A stretch of DNA of 64,000 nt from JBBDIX01 sp040880235. GTDB taxonomy: Bacteria; Actinomycetota; Nitriliruptoria; Nitriliruptorales; Nitriliruptoraceae. A model generated the notes under the pieces. It was not told where the DNA came from. It saw only the letters and a program-made list of their open reading frames with translations, and made no database searches. The first letter of the stretch is position 1. Every line of letters starts with the position of its first letter. Location: assembly GCA_040880235.1 (NCBI GenBank), contig JBBDIX010000073.1, forward strand, positions 14,795 to 78,794, in the 5' to 3' direction. Of the stretch, positions 45,466 to 54,393 are shown in pieces. Made by a program: the position numbers and the translations under genes.

Positions 45466-47211
45466 GTGGACACCGCACCCGACGTGACGGTCACCGACAC
45501 GCCACCCGAGCTGCGCGACGAGGCCCTCGCGACGCTGCGGGCGCATGCGGACGACTGGGCACGTGAGGACGCCGTCGTGCGCATCGCGCTGCTCGACGAA
45601 CTGCGGATGACCACACTCGCCGCGGCACGGCCATGGGTCGGTGCCCTCGCGCAGGCCAAGGGTCACCCCGACGACCCGGTCGTGCGCGGGGAGGAGTGGA
45701 TCGCGGGCATCCTGCCGGTCCTGCGCAACCTGCTCCTGCTGCGCACCACCCTCGACGATGTGGTCCGGACCGGTGGTCCGCGTCCTCCCGCAACGTCACG
45801 GGGCGCAGACGGTGCCGTGCGGGTCGCCCTGTTGCCTGCTCATCGCCTCGATGCGCTGCTGGTGCCGGGGTTCACCGCGCAGGCACGCCTGACCGCAGAC
45901 GTCGACGAGGCCAGCGTCACGGGGCCAGGGCGAGACACCCGCGCGGGTCACGATCCGGCGACGGGCGAGGTCCGCGGTGAGGTCGCCCTGGTACTCGGGG
46001 CCGGAAACGTCGCGTCGATCGCGCCGATGGACGTGCTCCACCAGCTGTTCGTGGAACGTCGCGTGGTCCTGCTCAAGCCCAGCCCCGTGTGCCCCTGGCT
46101 CGGCGCGCACCTGGCGGAGGCCTTCGAGCCCCTCGTCCGTCGCGGCGTGCTGAGGATCGTGCAGGGAGGTGCCGAGGTCGGCGAGGCCCTCATCGGCCAT
46201 CCTGAGATCAACGCCGTGCACCTGACCGGCTCGGCGGACACGCACGGGCGCGTGCTTGCGTCCGTGCGCCAGCGCCCTGACGCGGCCGACGTGCCGGTGA
46301 CGGCGGAACTGGGCAGCGTCACCCCGGTGATCGTCGTGCCGGGCCCCTGGTCGCGGTCCGACCTTCGCCACCAGGGACACAACATCGCATCGATGCTGGT
46401 GAACAACGCGGGCTACAACTGCGTGTCCGCCCGTGCGCTGATCGGCCACCGGTCGTGGTCGGGTCGGCGGGCCCTGCTCGAGGCCGTGCGGTCGTCGCTG
46501 GCCGAGGCCAGGCCGCGCGTCGGCTGGTATCCGGGAGCACGCGAACAGTGGCACGAACTGGTCGACGGTGATCCCAGGGCGCGGTTCGTGGGGCCCACCG
46601 AGGAGCCGTGGATCCCGTGGACGCTGCTGGCCGGGCTCGGAGCCGACGACGTCGACCACCCGCTGTTCACCGGGGAGGTGTTCGCCCCGATCCTCGGCGA
46701 GGTGGAACTCGACGTCGGGCGGTCGGTGCCCGACTTCCTCGACGCCGCGGTCGACCTGTGCAACGACGACCTGTGGGGCACGCTCGCCGTGACGATCATC
46801 GTGCATCCCCGTTCGCTCGTCGACGCCGCCGTCGCCGTCGCCGTGGAACGGGCGATCGACCGCCTGCGCTACGGCACGGTCCTCGTCAACCACCATCCGG
46901 GGGTCGCCTTCGGGCTCGGATGCACACCATGGGGGGCCGCACCGGCCCCCGTCGACGACGATGTGCCGGCCGGCGACGCGCGTGGCCCGTCGAGCGGGAC
47001 GGACTCGGGGCTCGGGTTCGTTCATGACACGTACCTGCTGCGCGACGTGGAGAAGGTCGTGGTCCGAGGGCCCTTCCGCCCGCGGATCACCCCGATCTGG
47101 TTCCACACGCGGCGTGGCACGGACCGGCTGGGCGAGCGTGCCGCCCGACTTCTGGCGTCAGATGACCCTCGCCACCTGCCCGCCGTGCTGCTCGAGGCCG
47201 TGCGAGGTTGA
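45466..47211 (+). CDS. Aldehyde dehydrogenase-family protein
   Basis: A 581-residue protein with the ALDH fold. The cofactor-binding part shows LVLGAGNVASIAPMDVLHQL and VVLLKPSPVCPWLGAHLAEA; the catalytic Glu is in VTAELGSVTPVIV and the catalytic Cys in NNAGYNCVSARAL. It is longer than usual ALDH (about 480-500), with an N-terminal helical extension of about 110 residues. The glycine pattern differs from classical ALDH and is nearer to acyl-CoA-reductase-like members. GGAGGA lies nine bases before GTG. No neighbour suggests the substrate. It is not ProA. Confidence 0.8.
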   Translation: MDTAPDVTVTDTPPELRDEALATLRAHADDWAREDAVVRIALLDELRMTTLAAARPWVGALAQAKGHPDDPVVRGEEWIAGILPVLRNLLLLRTTLDDVVRTGGPRPPATSRGADGAVRVALLPAHRLDALLVPGFTAQARLTADVDEASVTGPGRDTRAGHDPATGEVRGEVALVLGAGNVASIAPMDVLHQLFVERRVVLLKPSPVCPWLGAHLAEAFEPLVRRGVLRIVQGGAEVGEALIGHPEINAVHLTGSADTHGRVLASVRQRPDAADVPVTAELGSVTPVIVVPGPWSRSDLRHQGHNIASMLVNNAGYNCVSARALIGHRSWSGRRALLEAVRSSLAEARPRVGWYPGAREQWHELVDGDPRARFVGPTEEPWIPWTLLAGLGADDVDHPLFTGEVFAPILGEVELDVGRSVPDFLDAAVDLCNDDLWGTLAVTIIVHPRSLVDAAVAVAVERAIDRLRYGTVLVNHHPGVAFGLGCTPWGAAPAPVDDDVPAGDARGPSSGTDSGLGFVHDTYLLRDVEKVVVRGPFRPRITPIWFHTRRGTDRLGERAARLLASDDPRHLPAVLLEAVRG

Positions 47212-47438
47212 CCCCCCCGGCTCGGGGCGGGTACCTTCTGACGTCCGCGACGTGCTCCCCGCTCGTCGTGGTGCCACGAGATGCTGCAGTCGCCGGGCTC
47301 GCGTGCCCGACGACCGTCGGCTCCAGCCCGTCGTACGACTCCGTTGGCGTTCGCTCACGATCCTGCGTGGCCGTCGGATCGTGCTGCGTCGCTCGACCAG
47401 CATGACGCCAGTACGCGGGGTGAGTCCAGGAGGATCAG

Positions 47439-47738
47439 GTGTACGCCGTCATCGCCACAGGTGGAAAGCAGTACCGGGTAGAGACCGGTCAGCAGATCAC
47501 CGTCGAGAAGCTCGACGGTGAGATCGGCGACCGGGTCACGCTGCCCGCCGTCATGGTCGTCGACGGGGAGGACGTCACCGTCGGCGGAGGGGTCGAGGGT
47601 CGGTCGGTGACCGCGACGATCACCGGACACGACAAGGCGCCGCGCATCCGCGTCTTCACCTACAAGAACAAGTCCCGCCAGCACAAGCGGCGCGGACACC
47701 GTCAGCACCGCACGAACCTTCGGATCGACGCGATCTGA
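47439..47738 (+). CDS. rplU: Ribosomal protein bL21
   Basis: A 99-residue protein: YAVIATGGKQYRVETGQQIT at the start and KNKSRQHKRRGHRQHRTNLR near the end, which bind 23S rRNA. AGGAGG-like site (CAGGAGGATCAG) before GTG. A 227-bp gap upstream, without recognisable genes, must contain the rplU-rpmA promoter. Confidence 0.97.
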   Translation: MYAVIATGGKQYRVETGQQITVEKLDGEIGDRVTLPAVMVVDGEDVTVGGGVEGRSVTATITGHDKAPRIRVFTYKNKSRQHKRRGHRQHRTNLRIDAI

Positions 47739-47798
47739 CCAGACAGCACCGCGTGTCCGACGCCTGAGGGCAGGGCACGCCGGCGAGGAGAACCGGAC

Positions 47799-48056
47799 AT
47801 GGCGACCAAGAAGGGCGGCGGCTCGTCCAACAACGGGCGCGACTCCAACGCGAAGCGTCTCGGGGTCAAGCGGTTCGGCGGCGAGGCCGTGACCGCCGGC
47901 AGCATCATCGTTCGTCAACGCGGCACGAAGATCCACCCCGGATCCAACGTGGGCCGCGGGGGCGACGACACCCTGTTCTCGCTGGTGGACGGCGCCGTGC
48001 GCTTCCACAAGGCGGGTGGACGCACGACGGCGCACGTGGACCCGGTCCAGGTCTAG
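47799..48056 (+). CDS. rpmA: Ribosomal protein bL27
   Basis: An 85-residue protein: ATKKGGGSSNNGRDSNAKRL, then GSIIVRQRGTKIHPGSNVGR and TLFSLVDGAVRF. GAGGAG precedes the ATG. No cleavable N-terminal extension of the Firmicutes type. Confidence 0.97.
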   Translation: MATKKGGGSSNNGRDSNAKRLGVKRFGGEAVTAGSIIVRQRGTKIHPGSNVGRGGDDTLFSLVDGAVRFHKAGGRTTAHVDPVQV

Positions 48057-48080
48057 GCCGCTCGCGCAGCACGGACGCAC

Positions 48081-48105
48081 GAGGGCGGCCCCGGTGGCCG
48101 CCCTC
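48081..48105 (+). terminator. Rho-independent terminator after rplU-rpmA
   Basis: A perfect 10-bp stem (GAGGGCGGCC / GGCCGCCCTC) with a 5-nt loop, followed by CTTCC without a long T-run. It separates the ribosomal protein pair from obgE. Confidence 0.75.
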
Positions 48106-48152
48106 TTCCGTGTACCGACGCCCATCCCGCAGCATCGAACCAAGGCCGACCC

Positions 48153-49553
48153 GTGGACACCTCCAGTTTCGTCGACGAGTGCACCGTGTTCGTGCGGGGC
48201 GGTCGCGGCGGCAACGGTTCGGTGTCCTTCCGTCGGGAGGCCCACGTCCCGCGCGGTGGCCCCGACGGGGGCAACGGTGGGCGGGGTGGACACGTCGTGT
48301 TCGTCGCGGACCGCAACGTCTCGTCGCTGCTCGACGTGCACCGGGCACCCCACCTTCGTGGTGGTGACGCCGTGCACGGCGCGGGCATGGCTCGCGACGG
48401 CGCCGACGGCGAGGACCGGGTCGTACGCGTGCCCCTCGGGACGGTCGTGCGCGACGCGGACGGTCACCTGCTCGCCGACCTCGCGGACGAGGATCAGCAG
48501 TACCTGGCCGCCCGTGGGGGTCGCGGTGGCCGTGGGAACCTGGCCTTCACCAATCGTCATCGACGCCTGCCCACGTTCGCAGAACGCGGTGAGCAGACCG
48601 AGGACCAGACGCTGCGCCTCGAACTGAAACTGATCGCGGACGTCGGGCTGGTCGGGTTCCCCTCCGCTGGCAAGTCGTCGCTCGTCGGGCACCTTTCTGC
48701 CGCGAAGCCCCGTGTCGCGGCGTGGCCGTTCACGACCCTCACCCCCCACCTCGGGGTCATGCGCGCGGGCGATCGGGACGGCACGCCCGTCGACGTCGTA
48801 CTCGCCGACGTCCCCGGACTGGTCGAGGGCGCGGCAGAGGGACGTGGCCTCGGCCTGCGGTTCCTGCGACACGTCGAACGCTGTCAGGTGCTCCTGCACG
48901 TGCTGGACGCCATGCCGTTCGAGACCGATCGCGATCCGCTGCGCGACCTCGAGGTCGTGCGCAATGAGCTCGCGAGTCACGAGCACACGCTGCTCGACCG
49001 CACCCAGGTCGTGGTCGTCAACAAGATCGACCTGCCCGACGGCCGGGCGATGGCACAACTGGTACGCGATGAGCTCGAGGCACGGGGCGAGGAGGTCTTC
49101 GAGGTGTCCGCGGTGACCGGCGAGGGCCTGGACGCGCTGCGCTATCGCCTCGGCGAGATCGTCGCCGACGCCCGGGCCGAGGCCCACCGGACTCCGCTGG
49201 AGACACCGGTGGACCGGGAGGTGTTGCTGCGCCTCGTGCCGGACGGACCAGACTTCGAGGTCGAACGTGCCCACGACGGCTACGTGGTCACCGGCCGGCG
49301 GGTGGAGCGGTGGGTGCGCATGCTCCCCCTGGAAGACGGTCAGGCGGTGCGCTACCTGCAGGGTCGCCTCCGGCGCGCCGGTGTGGAGCGTGCGCTGGTC
49401 GCCGCCGGGGCACGATCTGGTGACGACGTGTTCATCGACGACATGGCGTTCACGTTCGATCCGGAACTCGACGACCTCCCTGCCGACGAGCGGGCCGCGG
49501 TGCTCGCCGCGCAGGAGGAGGACGACCGGCTCGACGACGTCGACGAGGTGTGA
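48153..49553 (+). CDS. obgE: GTPase Obg
   Basis: A 466-residue GTPase linked to 50S assembly and stress. The Obg domain (1-160) has the glycine-rich VRGGRGGNGSVSFRREAHVP and GGDGGNGGRGG-type runs. The G domain has G1 GFPSAGKSSLV, G3 DVPGLVEGAA and G4 VNKIDLPD. The C-terminal OCT domain is present (FEVERAHDGYVVTGRRVERW), with an acidic tail. Position after rplU-rpmA and before proB is the standard order. Confidence 0.97.
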   Translation: MDTSSFVDECTVFVRGGRGGNGSVSFRREAHVPRGGPDGGNGGRGGHVVFVADRNVSSLLDVHRAPHLRGGDAVHGAGMARDGADGEDRVVRVPLGTVVRDADGHLLADLADEDQQYLAARGGRGGRGNLAFTNRHRRLPTFAERGEQTEDQTLRLELKLIADVGLVGFPSAGKSSLVGHLSAAKPRVAAWPFTTLTPHLGVMRAGDRDGTPVDVVLADVPGLVEGAAEGRGLGLRFLRHVERCQVLLHVLDAMPFETDRDPLRDLEVVRNELASHEHTLLDRTQVVVVNKIDLPDGRAMAQLVRDELEARGEEVFEVSAVTGEGLDALRYRLGEIVADARAEAHRTPLETPVDREVLLRLVPDGPDFEVERAHDGYVVTGRRVERWVRMLPLEDGQAVRYLQGRLRRAGVERALVAAGARSGDDVFIDDMAFTFDPELDDLPADERAAVLAAQEEDDRLDDVDEV

Positions 49554-49555
49554 GC

Positions 49556-50674
49556 ATGACGGTGCGGTTCGAACGTCCACGGCTCGCCGTGGTGAAGATC
49601 GGTTCGTCGAGCCTCCGACGTGCGGACGGTCGACTCGATCGAGATCGTGTGGCGGACATCGCCGAGCAGGTGGTGGAGGCGCGAGCCGCCGGCACCCAGG
49701 TCGTGCTGGTCTCGTCGGGTGCCGTCGCGGCGGGGATGGGGCTGCTCGGGATCACTGCCCGACCCACCGACCTGCCCACACTGCAGGCGTGCGCGGCCGT
49801 CGGTCAGGGTGAACTCATCCAGGCGTACCAGTCGGTGCTCGAGGCCCACGGCAGTCCCGCAGCGCAGATCCTGATGGGTCAGGACGACTTCGTGCGGCGC
49901 GGGCGCTACCTCAACGCCCGCACGACGATCCGCAGGCTGCTGGAACTCGGCGCGGTACCGGTCATCAACGAGAACGACGCAGTCGCCAACGACGAGCTCG
50001 CCTACGGCGACAACGACCGCCTCGCGGCACTGGTCGCATCGATGCTCGAGGCACAGGTGCTGGTGCTGCTGTCCGACGTCGACGGCCTGTTCGATCGAGA
50101 TCCCCGCAGGCACGCGGACGCATCGCTGCTCGACCGGGTCGACGACCTCGACGCGCTCGACGCCCTGGAGATCGGCGGGGTGGGTTCCTACGTGGGCTCC
50201 GGCGGCATGCGCACGAAGGTCGAGGCGGCCCGCGTCGCGGTGCGTTCGGCCGCCCACGCCGTGGTCGCCCACGCCCACGAGGCACGCATCGCCGACGTGC
50301 TGTCGGGCGCGCACGTCGGGACCTGGTTCGTCGCGCAGGCCCAGCGCATCGAGGCCCGGCGCCTGTGGATCGGGTTCGCCCTCAACCCGCACGGCCGCAT
50401 CCACGTCGACGCCGGTGCGGCCCGTGCACTGCGTTCCAACGAGGTGTCACTGCTCAGCGTCGGGGTCACCGCAGCGGACGGAGAGTTCGCCGCGGGGGAT
50501 GCCGTCGAGGTGGTCGACCCGGACGGCAGCGTGGTGGCGCGCGGCCTGACCAACTACGACGTGGCGGACGTCGTGCTGGTCGCCGGGCGATCGACCACCG
50601 CCGCGAGCGCCGAGTACGGGTCGGGCTACGCCCGCGAGGTCATCCACCGCGACGACCTGGTCGTGCTGGGCTGA
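49556..50674 (+). CDS. proB: Glutamate 5-kinase
   Basis: A 372-residue enzyme for the first step of proline synthesis. The kinase domain has VVKIGSSSLR, LVSSGAVAAGMGLLG and VPVINENDAVANDE; the C-terminal PUA domain starts near residue 275. ATG 49556 with GAGGTG five bases upstream is preferred over GTG 49550, which overlaps the obgE stop. proA is not next to it; the minus-strand sulfur genes follow. Confidence 0.95.
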   Translation: MTVRFERPRLAVVKIGSSSLRRADGRLDRDRVADIAEQVVEARAAGTQVVLVSSGAVAAGMGLLGITARPTDLPTLQACAAVGQGELIQAYQSVLEAHGSPAAQILMGQDDFVRRGRYLNARTTIRRLLELGAVPVINENDAVANDELAYGDNDRLAALVASMLEAQVLVLLSDVDGLFDRDPRRHADASLLDRVDDLDALDALEIGGVGSYVGSGGMRTKVEAARVAVRSAAHAVVAHAHEARIADVLSGAHVGTWFVAQAQRIEARRLWIGFALNPHGRIHVDAGAARALRSNEVSLLSVGVTAADGEFAAGDAVEVVDPDGSVVARGLTNYDVADVVLVAGRSTTAASAEYGSGYAREVIHRDDLVVLG

Positions 50675-50684
50675 CCCGCGTCGG

Positions 50685-52034
50685 TCACCAGGGCTGGTCG
50701 CCCGGCAGGCAGAAGTCGTCGAGCAGCACGACGCGCCGCCCGGCGCGTTCGAGCAGCGAGCCGGCGACGGTCGCCCGGTTGCCGGTGGCGCAGTACACCC
50801 ACACCTCTGTCTCGGCGGGGACCTCGTCCACCCGTCCGTCGAGTTCGTAGAACGGCACGTGCAGGGCGCGGGGGTGGTGGCTCGCGTCCCACTCCCACCG
50901 TTCGCGCACGTCGAGCACGGTGAGTGGTGTGTCGCCGTCGAGCGCCGTCGCGAGATCGGTGAACGAACCGACCCGCCAGGACACGCGGTCGCTTCCGGCC
51001 CCGGCGTCGTCGATGCCGTTGCCGTTGGCGCCGGCAGGATGGTCCAGTCCGATGCGGGCGAGCATCCGCTGGGCCTCGGTGACGTCGTCGTCGCGGTCGC
51101 CGATCAGCACGAACGGCACGTCCCACGGGATGATCCAGCCGAGGTAGGTGGGCAGGTCGTCGCGCAGTTCCACGTTGACGGTGCCCCGCACGTGGTCGTG
51201 GGCGAACGCGCGGCGCTGGCGCAGGTCGACCACCCAGTGTCCCTGGGCGATGGCCTCGCGGATCTGCGCGGCGTCGAACGGTCGCGGAGGCGACAGGTCG
51301 ATGGGGGCGGCGCCCTTCGCGTTGGTCGGTCCCATGTGCGCGTAGTACCGCGGGTACGGATGCAGCCCGGCCAGCAGCTGCTCGACGAACGCGTCCTCGT
51401 CCAGCAGCAGGGCGGGGTTGCGTGTCCGTTCGTCGCCGACGGTGCCCTCGCGCAGCACGTCCTCGGTCACCGAGGCGCAGTGGCTGCCGAATCCGTGGGT
51501 GGGGTGCACGACGGTGTCGTCGGGCAACCGCTCGGCCAGGCGGCGTGCGGAGCGGTGCTGAGCGCGGCTGAGCGTGTCGGTCAGTTCGGGCGAGATCAGG
51601 TCCGGGCGCCCGACGGCGGCGTAGAGCAGGCTCCCTCCGGTGAACACGGCCTGCGGGCCGTCGGGGCCGTGCAGCACCCACGACACGTGGTTCGGGGTGT
51701 GTCCGGGAGTCGCGACCGCCTCGAGTTCGATCTCTCCGGAGGTGATGCGGTCGCCGTCATGTACCGGCACGTGGTCGAACGTGACCGCCTCGCCGTCGGC
51801 GACCAGGTAGGCCGCGCCGGTGCGCGCACACAGGTCGAGGCCGCCCGACACGTAGTCGTTGTGCACGTGGGTCTCGAGCACGTGGGTGATGGTCAGCCCG
51901 CGTTCTGTGATGCACTGCAGCACCCGGTCGACGTCGCGCTGGGGGTCGATCACCACGGCCATGTGCCCGTCGGTGATCACGTGGCTGCGGTCACCCAGGC
52001 TCGGGGTCTCGATCGTGTGCACCTCGACGGTCAC
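50685..52034 (-). CDS. Metallo-beta-lactamase-fold hydrolase with two rhodanese domains
   Basis: A 449-residue fusion. The MBL domain (about 1-245) has the metal motif THVHNDYVSGG, GHTPNHVSWVL and VHPTHGFGSHC, close to persulfide dioxygenases. The first rhodanese domain (about 260-345) lacks the catalytic Cys. The second (about 370-449) has it in VYCATGNRATVAG. Such fusions process glutathione or thiol persulfides and transfer sulfane sulfur. The start GTG 52034 lies two bases after the tusA stop. Together with tusA and the DsrE-like gene it forms a sulfur-transfer operon. Confidence 0.9.
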   Translation of the reverse strand: MTVEVHTIETPSLGDRSHVITDGHMAVVIDPQRDVDRVLQCITERGLTITHVLETHVHNDYVSGGLDLCARTGAAYLVADGEAVTFDHVPVHDGDRITSGEIELEAVATPGHTPNHVSWVLHGPDGPQAVFTGGSLLYAAVGRPDLISPELTDTLSRAQHRSARRLAERLPDDTVVHPTHGFGSHCASVTEDVLREGTVGDERTRNPALLLDEDAFVEQLLAGLHPYPRYYAHMGPTNAKGAAPIDLSPPRPFDAAQIREAIAQGHWVVDLRQRRAFAHDHVRGTVNVELRDDLPTYLGWIIPWDVPFVLIGDRDDDVTEAQRMLARIGLDHPAGANGNGIDDAGAGSDRVSWRVGSFTDLATALDGDTPLTVLDVRERWEWDASHHPRALHVPFYELDGRVDEVPAETEVWVYCATGNRATVAGSLLERAGRRVVLLDDFCLPGDQPW

Positions 52035-52036
52035 GA

Positions 52037-52267
52037 TCAGCCCTTCTCGATGAGGAAGACGAAGCGGCCGTCCTCCTCGCGCTGTTCGACCAGCCGGTTG
52101 CCGGTGCCCTCGGCCCACGCGGGAATGTCGCCGAGCGACCCCCGGTCGGTGGAGATGACCTCGAGCACCTGGCCCGACTCGATCTGGTCGATCGCCTGGC
52201 GGGCGCGCACCACCGGCATCGGACAGGCGAGTCCGCTCGCGTCGAGGGTGCGGGTGACCTCTGGCAT
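52037..52267 (-). CDS. tusA: TusA-family sulfur carrier protein
   Basis: A 76-residue protein with the family motif LACPMPVVRAR, whose Cys carries persulfide sulfur. It stands between the DsrE-like and the MBL-rhodanese genes, a common arrangement in sulfur-trafficking operons. ATG start with AGGAGGA-like sequence upstream. Confidence 0.92.
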   Translation of the reverse strand: MPEVTRTLDASGLACPMPVVRARQAIDQIESGQVLEVISTDRGSLGDIPAWAEGTGNRLVEQREEDGRFVFLIEKG

Positions 52268-52323
52268 GGTGTCCTCCTGGTCGCGGGGTCGGACGGTGAT
52301 GGCAGGGGAGGGTCGCGTGGCGT

Positions 52324-52797
52324 TCAGATGAAGAGCTGGATGTCGGCGTTCTTCATCTCGGCGACGGCTGCGGCGGCGCCGAGCGGCTCCTCGAGTCCGT
52401 CGATCAGGTCGGAGCGTTCGAGGCCCATCAGGTCCATGGTCATCTGGCAGGGCGCGATGCGCACGCCGAGCTCACGGGCGATGCCCATGAGCTCGTCGGG
52501 TGGGGCCACGCCCTTGCGCCGGGCGATGCGACGCATCATCTTCGGTCCGGCACCACCGACGTTCAGGTGGCTGAGGCGCTCGTTGTTCATGACGCCGAGC
52601 ATCCGGGTCATCCAGTCCTCGCCGGTGATGCGGACCTCAGGCCGCTTGAGGGGATACAGGCCCCAGAACGTGCAGAACAGCATCACGTCCATGCCGTAGG
52701 CGGCGCCGGTCGTGGCCAGGATGTACTGGGGCCACACCCGGTCGAGGTCGCCGGAGAAGCACACGATGGTCATGCTGCCCGGGTCGGAGGTCTCCAT
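52324..52797 (-). CDS. DsrE-family sulfur relay protein
   Basis: A 157-residue protein of the DsrE/DsrF-like fold: MTIVCFSGDLDRVWPQYILA, MDVMLFCTFWGLYPL and the conserved carrier cysteine in RIAPCQMTMDLMGL. An internal insertion (about 60-110) is rich in Arg and Lys. ATG 52797 with GGGAG upstream is chosen; the frame is open further but without family similarity. First gene of the minus-strand operon and divergent from the ArsR gene. Confidence 0.85.
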   Translation of the reverse strand: METSDPGSMTIVCFSGDLDRVWPQYILATTGAAYGMDVMLFCTFWGLYPLKRPEVRITGEDWMTRMLGVMNNERLSHLNVGGAGPKMMRRIARRKGVAPPDELMGIARELGVRIAPCQMTMDLMGLERSDLIDGLEEPLGAAAAVAEMKNADIQLFI

Positions 52798-52850
52798 CCA
52801 CGTCTCCCTCGTCGGTGTCCACTGCGCTCCCACGCGTGCGGATGTTCGCA

Positions 52851-52860
52851 CATGCGCATG
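52851..52860. promoter_or_regulatory. Candidate operator (palindrome CATGCGCATG) between dsrE-like and arsR-type genes
   Basis: A perfect 10-bp palindrome lies in the 139-bp divergent intergenic region, inside a run of alternating GCAxGC motifs. It is a reasonable binding site for the ArsR-type protein encoded alongside. Confidence 0.35.
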
Positions 52861-52924
52861 CACGCATCAAGTGCGCGGCTGGTGTGCACGTCGGCCGGGA
52901 TCACGGCCGGGACCAGGCTCGCGA

Positions 52925-52930
52925 TAGCCT
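52925..52930 (+). promoter_or_regulatory. -10 element TAGCCT for the ArsR gene; likely leaderless
   Basis: TAGCCT ends seven bases before the ATG at 52937, which places the expected transcription start at the A of the start codon. No Shine-Dalgarno is present (six C residues instead). Confidence 0.45.
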
Positions 52931-52936
52931 CCCCCC

Positions 52937-53284
52937 ATGGATCAGGCGCCCACGACCGTCGACGAGGGGCTGCGCGAGGAGATCGCGCAGCTGACCTCGA
53001 GCATGTGCCAGGCGCTCAACGACCCCAAGAGGATCCTGATCATGTACGTGCTCGTCGATGGACGCATGACCGTGTCCGACCTGTGCACGGTCGTGGGTGC
53101 GTCCCAGTCCAACGTCAGTCAGCACCTGGCCGTGCTGCGCGAACGGGGGCTGGTCACCGCCGAGCGCGAGGGGTCCAACGTCCGCTACTCCCTGCGCCAC
53201 CCGAGAGTCCTCGAGGCGATCGACATCCTGCGCGGGATCCAGTCGGACGAGTTCGCCCGTCGGCAGGGCCTCGTGGCGAACTGA
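52937..53284 (+). CDS. ArsR-family transcriptional repressor
   Basis: A 115-residue winged-helix regulator: NDPKRILIMYVLVDGRMTVS, recognition helix GASQSNVSQHLAVLRERGLV, wing AEREGSNVRYSL. Two cysteines (Cys24 in SSMCQALN, Cys50 in SDLCTVV) could sense persulfide, as in the BigR/SqrR group, but they are not placed exactly as in those proteins. Divergent orientation to the sulfur operon suggests it controls that operon. Metal sensing remains possible. Confidence 0.88.
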   Translation: MDQAPTTVDEGLREEIAQLTSSMCQALNDPKRILIMYVLVDGRMTVSDLCTVVGASQSNVSQHLAVLRERGLVTAEREGSNVRYSLRHPRVLEAIDILRGIQSDEFARRQGLVAN

Positions 53285-53294
53285 GCCGCTCGTC

Positions 53295-53308
53295 ACCCAC
53301 CGGTGGGT
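53295..53308. terminator. Weak hairpin between convergent ArsR and quinone oxidoreductase genes
   Basis: ACCCACCGGTGGGT forms a 5-bp stem with a 4-nt loop in the 33-bp convergent gap; no T-run. Possible bidirectional terminator. Confidence 0.3.
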
Positions 53309-53317
53309 CGTCGTGAC

Positions 53318-54286
53318 TCAGGGCGTGAGCAGCAGCTTGCCGCTGGTCGTCCCCGACTCGAGCGCGCGCTGGGCGTCGGCGGCGTCCGCCAGGGGCAGGC
53401 GGTCGTGGACGTGGACGTCGAGGTTCCCGGCGGCGATCTGCTCCAGCACGGCGTGTGCACGCCACTCCAGTTCACTGTGCGTGCGCGTGTGGTGGCCGAG
53501 GATCGGACGCGTGACGAACAGCGACCCGTGCTGTGCGAGTCGCAACAGGTCGAACGGTTCGACGCGTCCGGACGACTGGCCGTACAGGACCAGCATGCCT
53601 CGGGGGCGCAGGCTCGCCAGCGACGCGTCGAAGGTGGTGCGCCCCACCGAGTCGTACACGACGTCGACGCCGTGCCCGTCGGTGAGTTCACGCACCGTCG
53701 CCGCGACGTCGACATCGCGGTAGGCGATGACCTCGTCGGCTCCCAGTGTCCGCACCGCGGCGGCCTTCTCCGGCGTCGACGTGCAGGCCAGCACGCGCGC
53801 CCCCCGCCGCTTCGCCATCTGCACGAGCAGGCGCCCGACGCCTCCCGCCGCCGCGTACACGAGTGCGGTGTGGTCCGAGCCGAGGGCGAAGGTGGAGTGG
53901 GTCAGGTAGTGGGCCGTGATGCCCTGCAGCATCGAGGCGGCCGCCAGTGCGGGATCGACACCCTGCGGGACCCGCACGAGGCGGTCGGCGCCGACCTTGA
54001 CCAGCGTCGCGTAGGAACCCTGCCCGTCGGCCCACGCGACCGTGTCGCCGACGTGCACCGAGGTGACGTCGCGACCGATCGCCCGCACGATCCCGGACCC
54101 CTCGAGCCCGAGCACCACCGGAAGTTCGACGGGGTACAGGCCGGTGCGCTGGTAGCAGTCGATGAAGTTCACGCCTGCGGCGGTGACCTCGACCAGTGCG
54201 TCGTCGGGTCCCGGGGTGGGATCGTCTGCCTCGACGAAGTCCAGCACCTCGGGTCCACCAGTACGGGTGATCCTGACGGCGTGCAC
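53318..54286 (-). CDS. NADPH:quinone oxidoreductase (MDR family, zinc-free)
   Basis: A 322-residue medium-chain dehydrogenase: AAGVNFIDCYQRTGLYPVEL and VVLGLEGSGIVRAIG in the GroES-like half, VYAAAGGVGRLLVQMAKRRG as Rossmann motif, and VDVVYDSVGRTTFDASLASL. No structural or catalytic zinc cysteines, as in QOR. GTG 54286 is preferred (GGGA upstream) over ATG 54316. Stands alone. Confidence 0.9.
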   Translation of the reverse strand: MHAVRITRTGGPEVLDFVEADDPTPGPDDALVEVTAAGVNFIDCYQRTGLYPVELPVVLGLEGSGIVRAIGRDVTSVHVGDTVAWADGQGSYATLVKVGADRLVRVPQGVDPALAAASMLQGITAHYLTHSTFALGSDHTALVYAAAGGVGRLLVQMAKRRGARVLACTSTPEKAAAVRTLGADEVIAYRDVDVAATVRELTDGHGVDVVYDSVGRTTFDASLASLRPRGMLVLYGQSSGRVEPFDLLRLAQHGSLFVTRPILGHHTRTHSELEWRAHAVLEQIAAGNLDVHVHDRLPLADAADAQRALESGTTSGKLLLTP

Positions 54287-54393
54287 CGTGTTCCCTGACG
54301 TCGGCCGTGACGGCACGACCGTAGCGCCCGACGAGTGGTCGTCCGGTCTGTGGGTGCCGTAGCCTCACGTCGCCATCGTCGTTCGAGGTCACC

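Noticed and set aside
45466..47211. Gamma-glutamyl phosphate reductase (ProA), because proB is nearby
   Set aside because: The protein is about 150 residues longer and lacks the ProA pattern around its cysteine; it only shares the ALDH fold.
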